A stretch of DNA of 37,234 nucleotides, taken from Chthoniobacterales bacterium. GTDB taxonomy: Bacteria; Verrucomicrobiota; Verrucomicrobiia; Chthoniobacterales; UBA6821. Positions 31,720 through 37,234 of the stretch are shown here, in pieces. The stretch spans positions 1 through 37,234 of the forward strand of contig JAPJNA010000008.1 in the NCBI GenBank assembly GCA_026461395.1, read 5' to 3'. The notes under the pieces are model-generated. The model saw only the letters and a list, made by a program, of their open reading frames with translations. It was not told the DNA's origin and ran no database searches. Position 1 is the first letter of the stretch; every line of letters starts with the position of its first letter. The position numbers and the translations under genes were made by a program.

Positions 31720-32451
31720 TCAATGCTGCTTACTCGGAAAACTCACCCGCGTATCTATCTCATAAAGAAGTCTTTTGGAGATTCCTTCAATTCCCGGATA
31801 GACAAACGACTCATGGATTCCCAAATCGTAGAGCGATTGCCTGATTCGCTTCTTGGCACTGCTGGGAATGATGATTTTCTCAAATTTCATGATGTCTTTG
31901 CACCGGGCGTCCTCATCAAGGGGAACGTCATCCACATGAACAGTGAAGCATCCTCCCTGATTGACGATTCTGGAGGAAAGGTGCTTTGGAAAATGGATGA
32001 AGGGATTTTGCCATAATGTTTTGACCTTTGAGTAGATCGTACTTTCTGAATGACAATTGTTTGTGGACGGAAATCCCAATCCCCAAACACATCCGTCAAT
32101 ATCAGGCAACTCAGTCACGGCAAAATAAACCGCAATCATGAGATTCGAGGTCCAATCCAAAAGCCTGGTCGGAAGACCGTGATGCTGAGCAAGTGCCAGC
32201 CAGTCTTTCTCATCGTACAATTTTCCGGCCGCAAACGCCTCCGCTTCGCGCCTAAATCTTCCAATTAGGGAACTCTCCATTTCTTCCCATGAGGAGAAGG
32301 AATCAGTCTTCGCCTCATTGAGACGACATAGCTTAGGAACAAGCTGAAAATCTTTGTCGGCGTGCCCTCTGTAGAACCACTGCGCGACATGACACCTCTC
32401 TTGCTTAGATGTCCAATCGATGATTTCGGCCAATGAGTTAAAGGTTTCCAT
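31720..32451 (-). CDS. FRG-domain protein
   Basis: The 243-residue product shows the FRG domain: AQWFYRGHADKDFQLVPKL (about 23-41) carrying the name-giving aromatic-R-G triplet, then LIGRFRREAEAF and the highly conserved WLALAQHHGLPTRLLDWTSN with IAVYFA near 85-112. FRG domains are common in defence and accessory islands, but their activity is unknown. It starts 28 nt after the stop of the AbiEii fusion gene on the same strand, so it is probably the third gene of that unit. No signal peptide; cytoplasmic. Confidence 0.85.
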   Translation of the reverse strand: METFNSLAEIIDWTSKQERCHVAQWFYRGHADKDFQLVPKLCRLNEAKTDSFSSWEEMESSLIGRFRREAEAFAAGKLYDEKDWLALAQHHGLPTRLLDWTSNLMIAVYFAVTELPDIDGCVWGLGFPSTNNCHSESTIYSKVKTLWQNPFIHFPKHLSSRIVNQGGCFTVHVDDVPLDEDARCKDIMKFEKIIIPSSAKKRIRQSLYDLGIHESFVYPGIEGISKRLLYEIDTRVSFPSKQH

Positions 32452-32479
32452 GAATGTGATTTTTTTGTTTTGGGAGATC

Positions 32480-33892
32480 TCACCCCATCCTTACAAAATA
32501 TCCCGCAGCGCAATGGCATGGCCATCCCCCCTTTCCCTTGTGTGGCTTGAGGGTGGTATTCATCGTTCCACGACGGAACTCCTTTCCGCAACTGCCACAT
32601 CGGATCACATAAATTGGTCCATGAGCCGTCCCACTGAAACTTCTTCGTGCAGCTGGCATACGCGGAGCAAATGGCGCTTTCGTCCCGAAGTGTGAAAGCT
32701 GAGGGATCTCCCTTGGATTCCCTCCTCCCAGTTCGATCTTGAAGACCGGCTTGAACGGAATTGTGGATACCTTGATCGATTGGATCCGATCGAGCCGATA
32801 AGTTCTTGTCTCCCTTCCCTCGGACTTCACTGCTACCAGCAGAATCTTCCCCTCCTGAGTCCTTCGTAGGGCATAGGGTTCTACCAGACGCATTGTCCCG
32901 TTGTAGCCCAGCTCCAAGCAGAGGTGATTGGCAGCAGCGAAGCGGATGCTCTCCACTGGAACACCTTGCCCCCAGACATAAACCATAGGTGGCGGGCTCC
33001 ATGCCTCCTCTACACTCTCTCCCTGCGACTGAATTGTGGCCAGCGGAAGATCCCCCGTTTCCTGTGTCCCCTCTAGCCAATTGAAAAGATCAGCCAGCTC
33101 CCCCCAATAGGTCTCAAACGGAGGGAGCGCCTGCAATTGATGTGCCAGCATATTGCTCCACTCAGACACCAGAGCTTCCCGATGAGGGGACTGCTCGATC
33201 GCTGACAAAGAGGGCACCGGAACCCCCTTGGAAGCACACTTCTCATGCAGCACCTCGCGAATCAATCCAGCCTCCTTACGCAGATCCGTCCTTCGGTAGA
33301 GATTCACGATGTCATAGAGATCCCTAGGACGGGATCGCTCCCCCATTGCACGGATCTTCTCCGCAAAGACCTCCTCGAAGGAGTAGCACCTTACCTGCCC
33401 CGGTGCTGGCAACTCATCGGGAAAAGGATGATTGATGCTCCGGAGTACCGTCGGTCGAGCCACCTTCTCCGACGCGCTCAGATCCAAAATGATCTTGGAA
33501 ACCATCGGAGCCATCCTCGGCCCCCGGTAATAAATCCTTCCCTCCGTGTAACGACCTGAGGGATGGGTTTTGAGCGATGGAGGAGTCCCTGAGAACTCAA
33601 TTCCTGATGCCTCATGCACACGCTCCAGCACCTCCATGAGGATCGGCATCACCTCCTCTTCCCGAACAGGCCCTTCCGGCATGATCGTGAAATCCAAATC
33701 CTCCGAAAATCGATATGTCTCCAGATAGCATTTCTTCAGGCAGGTCCCTCCCTTAAAGACCCACTTATCCCCGAGCGTTGCATCCGACCCAATACCCCAG
33801 AGCAGCCAACTGAGTACATAATCCTTCTCCACCACATCCTCGCGTAGCCCCCACTCCCTGACCCGATCCTGGATGTCCAGACGGGTGATCAT
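32480..33892 (-). CDS. AbiEii-type nucleotidyltransferase fused to WYL-like and zinc-ribbon-like regions
   Basis: The 470-residue product begins with a canonical AbiEii toxin domain: WVFKGGTCLKK (44-54), RFSEDLDF (61-68; D65, D67), FEEVFAEKIRAMGERSRPRDLYDIVNL (172-198). The N-terminal domain ends near 285. Residues about 313-377 resemble a WYL-type barrel (GTMRLVEPYALRRT, ILLVAV, RTYRLDRIQSIKV). The C-terminus has paired cysteines (CGSC at 432-435; CHC at 459-461) suggesting a zinc site. Usual AbiEii proteins stop near 300 residues. It overlaps the AbiEi-like gene by 4 nt. The nucleotidyltransferase call is firm; the WYL call is moderate. Confidence 0.85.
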   Translation of the reverse strand: MITRLDIQDRVREWGLREDVVEKDYVLSWLLWGIGSDATLGDKWVFKGGTCLKKCYLETYRFSEDLDFTIMPEGPVREEEVMPILMEVLERVHEASGIEFSGTPPSLKTHPSGRYTEGRIYYRGPRMAPMVSKIILDLSASEKVARPTVLRSINHPFPDELPAPGQVRCYSFEEVFAEKIRAMGERSRPRDLYDIVNLYRRTDLRKEAGLIREVLHEKCASKGVPVPSLSAIEQSPHREALVSEWSNMLAHQLQALPPFETYWGELADLFNWLEGTQETGDLPLATIQSQGESVEEAWSPPPMVYVWGQGVPVESIRFAAANHLCLELGYNGTMRLVEPYALRRTQEGKILLVAVKSEGRETRTYRLDRIQSIKVSTIPFKPVFKIELGGGNPREIPQLSHFGTKAPFAPRMPAARRSFSGTAHGPIYVIRCGSCGKEFRRGTMNTTLKPHKGKGGWPCHCAAGYFVRMG

Positions 33893-34770
33893 GATGGTTC
33901 CTCCATCGGAGTGATGGTCGCATTGATCCGGAGATTCCAGCGCTTGAGGATACGCCCCTCATCTCCCCCATCGGGATCCAGATTGCTGATCCCCTTACTC
34001 AGATTCCCCAGACACGTCACCACCGCCTCACCTTCATCCAGCTTCAGCGTTTCGAGCAGATACCCGAGACGCTTCAAGACCGTCCTATTCCCTAGCTTTA
34101 GAGCATATTCCAAGAGCTGAGGGGCATTCTTGTGGGATCCATTCCAGTAATGCACCAGACAGTCTCCCACAGCACGAATGCCCCCTCCCATACTCGGACA
34201 GTCCAGTAGATCCACTATCGTTCTAGATGGATCACTCACCAGCACCTGGGACTGAGACCTCCAGACCTTCTTCAGTCCGAAGAAGGCTTTCTCCTGCCTC
34301 ACATGGAGCAGGTACTTGGTATCCTGAATCATCACCTCCCGATACCTGACTCGCCTCCCAGTCACCACGATCAGATCCCTGAAAAGCTGCTCAGTTAGCC
34401 CCCAGTGCTCACAGGCCGTCCATCCACCGAAATAACACGGGGAAAAAGCATGATCGGCTACTAGCCAGGGATCCTCCCTGATCTCGGCAGGATTAGTCGC
34501 CCCCATGGGAACGGTCCTGTAGGCATCCCTCCTCAACCGGGTCAGCCAGCCCTGAGCCGCAAACCGAGCCAACAAACGCCTCACTGGAAGCAAGGGCATT
34601 TCCAGAACCCCTGACGCCTCCACGACAGAGAAAGGGGCCTGGAACTTCCGATTCAGAAGATCCAGCTTCGTCAGGTTCTCGGCTTTGATTCCTTTTCTCC
34701 TCATTGCAGGAATATTGTAAGCGAAGATAGGTTGATTTGCAATGGCCTTGTTTCGCTCGTGATATACCAC
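33889..34770 (-). CDS. AbiEi-type antitoxin
   Basis: The frame gives 293 residues from 34770; an alternative ATG at 34704 (MRRKGIKAENLT) gives 271 and may be the true start. A winged-helix segment lies near 55-90 (LPVRRLLARFAAQGWLTRLR, RDAYRTVP). The AbiEi core follows with FSPCYFGGWTACEHWGLTEQ and VLVSDPSRTIVDLLDCPSMG, equivalent to the SALRFHDLT and SPAKTVADCF segments. The stop overlaps the AbiEii fusion start as ATGA (33889-33892). Expected role: autorepressor and antitoxin. Confidence 0.85.
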   Translation of the reverse strand: MVYHERNKAIANQPIFAYNIPAMRRKGIKAENLTKLDLLNRKFQAPFSVVEASGVLEMPLLPVRRLLARFAAQGWLTRLRRDAYRTVPMGATNPAEIREDPWLVADHAFSPCYFGGWTACEHWGLTEQLFRDLIVVTGRRVRYREVMIQDTKYLLHVRQEKAFFGLKKVWRSQSQVLVSDPSRTIVDLLDCPSMGGGIRAVGDCLVHYWNGSHKNAPQLLEYALKLGNRTVLKRLGYLLETLKLDEGEAVVTCLGNLSKGISNLDPDGGDEGRILKRWNLRINATITPMEEPS

Positions 34771-34876
34771 ACAGGAGGCGATATCGAAGGTAACGGAAGT
34801 GCCAGCCCATAGGCGATGGGAGGATTACTGGCCCTGGGATGCACACGGCCGCTCTTGCCGAAATGGAGAAGCTATC

Positions 34877-34894
34877 TGCTCCCGTTTGGGAGCA
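34877..34894 (-). promoter_or_regulatory. 18-bp palindromic site 5 (upstream of AbiEi/AbiEii/FRG operon)
   Basis: Reads TGCTCCCGTTTGGGAGCA. It lies 106 nt before the 34770 ATG (longer if 34704 is used). TATAAC, a good -10 match, lies just upstream on the minus strand, so the transcript probably begins at or in the palindrome. The gene-free stretch 34771-34910 contains this site and nothing else clear. Confidence 0.6.
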
Positions 34895-34910
34895 ATAAAC
34901 CGTTATAGGT

Positions 34911-35609
34911 TTACGGGCATATTTTTTTTGATATTGAACTAAAGATGTCTAGATAGTGCTCGAAGAATGGTTTGATTGTGGAATTTTTCTCAAACAGGCG
35001 ATTTGATTCAATCAGAAGAAGTTTTCCAGTAGAGAAGCCCTGAGGTAGAGCATTCTGTTTACCTAAACCTAAATGCCTTTTTGAAAGCTCGATAAATGCT
35101 GATCTGCATTTTGATGAATTGTGAGCAATTCTATTACGTATAGTTATTGCATCTTTTAAACGGTCGATCTCAATTTGAGAGAGCTTTGTAAATGGGCGTC
35201 CAGATTCAAAAAATATTCTGGCTAGTGATTCAACCTCATTCCAGTTGTTCCAACCTAGATGATTTCTTTTCTGACTATATTTATCATTAAGACTCAATAG
35301 CTGGTAAGCATGAAGAATATCTTTTGCGGCCGATATTCTTGATACAGGCTTATATTTTTTTGGTGAAGATGCTCCTGCAATATACCTTACAAATACTGAT
35401 TCAATATAATCTTCCCATGCAGTTACAATTTGAAGAAAAGCAAGAGAGATAATTGCTCTTGCTTGTGCCGGATGCAAAATATCTGATCCTTGAAATGTCT
35501 CCCATGTAGGATTTGAGTATGGCTTTACAGCGGCATAAAGATTCCCTGATGATTCAAGAGTTTTTTCATATCGAGATACAACAGAGGCAAGCGCTGGTTT
35601 CCTTGCCAT
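34911..35609 (-). CDS. HEPN-like protein, candidate RNase toxin
   Basis: From the ATG at 35609 the product is 232 residues (an ATG at 35627 would add six and overlap the upstream gene). It is mostly helical and carries the HEPN active-site pattern R-x4-H as IRNRIAH (R158 to H163), preceded by an AFLQIVTAWEDYIE helix near 57-70 typical of RiboL-PSP/MAE-type HEPN proteins. HEPN proteins of this kind are often metal-independent RNases in toxin-antitoxin or defence modules. The gene is AT-rich compared with the neighbouring AbiE genes. It begins 2 nt after the DUF2188 stop, so the two form a unit. Confidence 0.7.
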   Translation of the reverse strand: MARKPALASVVSRYEKTLESSGNLYAAVKPYSNPTWETFQGSDILHPAQARAIISLAFLQIVTAWEDYIESVFVRYIAGASSPKKYKPVSRISAAKDILHAYQLLSLNDKYSQKRNHLGWNNWNEVESLARIFFESGRPFTKLSQIEIDRLKDAITIRNRIAHNSSKCRSAFIELSKRHLGLGKQNALPQGFSTGKLLLIESNRLFEKNSTIKPFFEHYLDIFSSISKKICP

Positions 35610-35611
35610 AC

Positions 35612-35818
35612 TCAAGCCCTTCGCCACTTGTCTGGGTGGCCTCCGTCCGTATTGCGGACACGTTCAATATGGGGTTTTGCTCCGGGAGCAATTTCCCGAG
35701 CTCGAGCTATTGCTTCAGCTTGAGTCGATTCAACAGCACTGGCTCGCTGTGAACCAGCACGCCGGACTGCATAATCTCCTTGATCTCGTCTTTCGACATA
35801 GATTTTCTGCGATTTCAT
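35612..35818 (-). CDS. DUF2188-type small protein
   Basis: The 68-residue product matches the DUF2188 pattern: a beta hairpin (KIYVERRDQGDYAVRRAGSQ), then AVESTQAEAIARAREIA and a final strand with HIERVRNTDG. Its start overlaps the stop of a short leader ORF as ATGA (35815-35818). It sits 2 nt ahead of the HEPN-like gene and could be its antitoxin or an accessory factor; this is an inference from coupling and size only. Confidence 0.75.
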   Translation of the reverse strand: MKSQKIYVERRDQGDYAVRRAGSQRASAVESTQAEAIARAREIAPGAKPHIERVRNTDGGHPDKWRRA

Positions 35819-35874
35819 GGTTTGTTCTGGGGTTGGGGTTGACTGGAATCTGGGGGAAGTGATTCCTGGGGCAT
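35815..35874 (-). other. short leader ORF overlapping the DUF2188 start (copy A)
   Basis: An ORF of 19 codons from ATG 35874 ends in ESLPPDSSQPQPQNKP and its TGA overlaps the DUF2188 ATG. The frame is open further upstream to 36075, but that part has no supported start. Copy B (36417-36470) ends in ESLHSDPSQPHPQNKP in the same arrangement before another gene, so the reading frame seems to be under selection, probably for translational coupling. Confidence 0.5.
35819..35866 (-). repeat. duplicated leader, copy A
   Basis: The 48 bp immediately upstream of the DUF2188 ATG are about 80% identical to the 48 bp upstream of the gene at 36145-36420. Both begin, next to the ATG, with GGTTTGTTCTGGGG on the plus strand and share TTGACTGG and GTGATTCC blocks at equal offsets. 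Confidence 0.75.
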
Positions 35875-36144
35875 ATTTGACTCCTTCAGATTATCAAAGC
35901 AAGGGGAAAGAGAAAGAGGAGAGGATTCGTTCACGGTCCACGCCAGATCTCGAGTTTTTACTCTTTTCTCAAACCTTGCCCAGGATCGGAAGCTGGTAGA
36001 GATCATGCCTGCACCCACAATAAGGAGTGAATGGTCTCCATGATAGTGGACTTCAGAGTCTTTTCTATCTTCCAATGCTTAGAGTAGAAGTAACAAAAGG
36101 CGTTAAAACTAGGGACTGACCCCTTTTCCCGATATATTTTATTC

Positions 36145-36420
36145 CTACCCGTAGGTACTGGAAATATTTGCCAAAACGAGATTTACAGAGTCGCTAATCT
36201 CTAATTCTCCATCTTTTTTATTGTGTGATATGCACAGGGGGCAAATGTACCAGTTTTGATCACCATTCTTCTGAATATGAGCTCCTATCAAATCAATTCT
36301 ACTGCAGCCCAGAACTGAGCAAAAATATGCGCCTTGTCCGCTAAATCGCCTCCAATGATCTAACCAGCTTCCACAGCTGCATTTATTTTCCGCTGTTCCA
36401 TTGATATTTTTAATCTTCAT
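36145..36420 (-). CDS. small Cys/His-rich HNH-like protein
   Basis: The 91-residue product contains KCSCGSWLDHWRRFSGQ, a CSVLGC pair, a GAHIQKNG segment and WYICPLCISHNKKDGEL (about residues 13-70). The spacing of Cys pairs, GAH and PLC-x2-HN resembles a zinc-stabilised HNH/His-Me finger, a family of short, widely scattered accessory proteins. It could be a small nuclease; the catalytic residues are not certain. It is preceded by copy B of the duplicated leader. Between it and the next gene to the left, bases 36076-36144 show nothing clear. Confidence 0.65.
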   Translation of the reverse strand: MKIKNINGTAENKCSCGSWLDHWRRFSGQGAYFCSVLGCSRIDLIGAHIQKNGDQNWYICPLCISHNKKDGELEISDSVNLVLANISSTYG

Positions 36421-36470
36421 GGTTTGTTCTGGGGGTGCGGTTGACTGGGATCAGAGTGCAGTGATTCCAA
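36417..36470 (-). other. short leader ORF overlapping the HNH-like gene start (copy B)
   Basis: A frame that can start at TTG 36470 encodes 17 residues ending ESLHSDPSQPHPQNKP, with its TGA overlapping the ATG at 36420. No ATG start is present. It matches copy A (35815-35874) in 12 of the last 16 residues and in the stop/start overlap. Confidence 0.45.
36421..36468 (-). repeat. duplicated leader, copy B
   Basis: Counterpart of 35819-35866, directly upstream of the small HNH-like gene. Similarity fades beyond about 50 bp, although a degenerate peptide match (SLSFISLACRLKDS against SLSPCFDNLKES) continues upstream. Confidence 0.75.
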
Positions 36471-36540
36471 GGCTCTGCGTGAATCTTTTAGCCGGCATGC
36501 AAGAGAAATGAAGGAGAGGGAGCGCCCATCTAGAGAAAGA

Positions 36541-36938
36541 AAAAGCGCCCCCTTGGAGTCTTTTTTGAATACTTATATTAGCCGAAGCAATATGTTGGAG
36601 GTAATGACAACTGGTTTATGCCCTAGCGGCAGGAAGCTCTTTACCACGGAGGTATTGTCTGAGGTTAAGCATCCAGCAATCGTCCTCTTCAGAATCTTGC
36701 TCTGTTGCCAGAGAGTTTCTAGAACACTAGCGTAGTCTGCAACAGAACTAACTGCACGAAAATAAAGACCCCCTCCGCAAGCAGCGGGGTATTGGCTGAA
36801 GATTCTGTATTTGATCGTACGCCCCAAGGGGCGGGGAATATGACCCGCATGAGATTCAACCGCATTCTTATGATTCAGAATCAACATTAGAAACAAGAAG
36901 GCACAATAGGGTTATCTGCACTGTTGATTCACAGCCAA
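36541..36938. other. stretch with no convincing gene
   Basis: Open frames exist on both strands (36573-36896 minus, 36508-36735 plus) but neither shows a recognisable domain, start context or coding-like composition. The stretch contains CGCCCC-AA-GGGGCG, a perfect short palindrome near 36820-36833, and a GC-rich imperfect hairpin near 36765-36790 (CCCCCTCCGC...GCGGGG). It may be the remains of a small mobile or regulatory element. Confidence 0.3.
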
Positions 36939-37234
36939 TTAGCGAGGTGAGATTTCTGAAATAATCAGAGTTCGGGTTTCATTACTGATCTCAGGAGCCT
37001 CTAAAATCGTCTTGATGGGACTGACATCGCCACAGAAGTAGGACTCAACATAAGCCTTCACATACGCCAAGCAGGACTCTTTGCAATGAAGCAGAGCGCT
37101 TTGTTCCCGCAGTCTTTCAATCTTCGCATTGTTTGTGACCTGACCCCAAAGTTGGGACACATCAAAACTGAAGTTCGGATGGTATTGGTTGGTTGATGTT
37201 GTGGATTGTTGTTGGGTGGATTGCAACCCTGGGC
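36939..37234 (-). CDS. hypothetical protein, probably truncated by window edge
   Basis: The frame is open from the stop at 36939 to the end of the window, so the real start may lie outside; a TTG at 37226 would give 95 residues. The visible part has a Gln/Ser/Thr-rich N-terminus (STQQQSTTSTNQYHPNF), a helical middle with spaced cysteines (LLHCKESCLAYVKAYVESYFCG) and a strand-rich end (SNETRTLIISEISPR). No family recognised. Confidence 0.45.
   Translation of the reverse strand, partial: PGLQSTQQQSTTSTNQYHPNFSFDVSQLWGQVTNNAKIERLREQSALLHCKESCLAYVKAYVESYFCGDVSPIKTILEAPEISNETRTLIISEISPR

Noticed and set aside
31696-32016. Plus-strand ORF opposite the FRG gene
   Set aside because: It is antisense to the conserved FRG domain and has no recognisable features.
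34493-34846. Minus-strand ORF near palindromic site 5
   Set aside because: It overlaps the AbiEi-like gene in another frame and lacks coding character, although its GTG start lies at a similar distance from the palindrome.
35677-35691. TTGCTCCGGGAGCAA, resembling the 18-bp palindrome
   Set aside because: The spacing between half-sites is shorter and it lies inside the DUF2188 coding sequence, encoding a normal Ile-Ala-Pro-Gly segment; treated as coincidence.
36573-36896. 107-codon minus-strand ORF
   Set aside because: No domain, no clear start context and an odd composition; not supported as a gene.

Overview
The window reads as a chromosomal segment of a diderm (outer-membrane) bacterium, most likely a member of the Verrucomicrobiota. 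The support is a PqiAB/MCE envelope system, an RND-independent tripartite efflux set with an outer-membrane channel, lipoprotein signals, and a divergent tyrosine-recombinase type that I associate with this phylum. The phylum is an inference; no rRNA or other marker is present.

Bases 1 to about 15,950 are ordinary chromosomal core. On the minus strand, read right to left, lie a YtcA-MdtN-MdtO-like efflux group, rpiB, a PqiA split over two genes, pqiB with four visible MCE modules, leuA, lemA and a TPM-domain gene cut by the window edge. The TolC-like partner of the efflux set and a DUF4239-type membrane protein are divergent on the plus strand, followed by recJ, recG and tRNA-Cys(GCA). leuA is preceded by a good promoter and a 21-codon leader ORF with a run of four Leu codons followed by Ala-Leu. 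A hairpin follows it, which suggests leucine-dependent attenuation.

From tRNA-Cys to the right edge (about 21.3 kb) the window looks like one end of an integrative conjugative element. It begins with a repeat-rich attachment region and a tyrosine recombinase, then a convergent candidate directionality factor, a decayed transposase and two unrecognised genes. Next come an orphan AbiEi-like gene and a convergent AbiEi/AbiEii-like pair. An eleven-gene type IV secretion operon (VirB2, B3, B4, lipoprotein, B5, B6, B8, B9, B10, lipoprotein, RHH-like, plus a terminal small gene with its terminator) follows, and then a small XRE regulator. The element continues with an AbiEi / AbiEii-WYL-zinc fusion / FRG operon, a HEPN/DUF2188 pair and a small zinc/HNH-like protein. 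No relaxase, VirD4 or VirB11 is visible and no second att copy is seen, so the element probably continues beyond 37,234.

Three features of this element deserve attention. (1) An 18-bp palindrome, TGCTCCCGNTTGGGAGCA with small changes, occurs five times. Three copies lie at nearly the same distance (33-34 nt) upstream of start codons: the candidate directionality factor, the pilin and VirB9. This suggests an element-wide regulatory circuit. (2) Two perfect 49-bp palindromes (24-1-24) lie upstream of the first AbiE pair, one covering its start codon and the likely -10. (3) A duplicated leader encodes a conserved short peptide that overlaps, as ATGA, the starts of two unrelated small genes.
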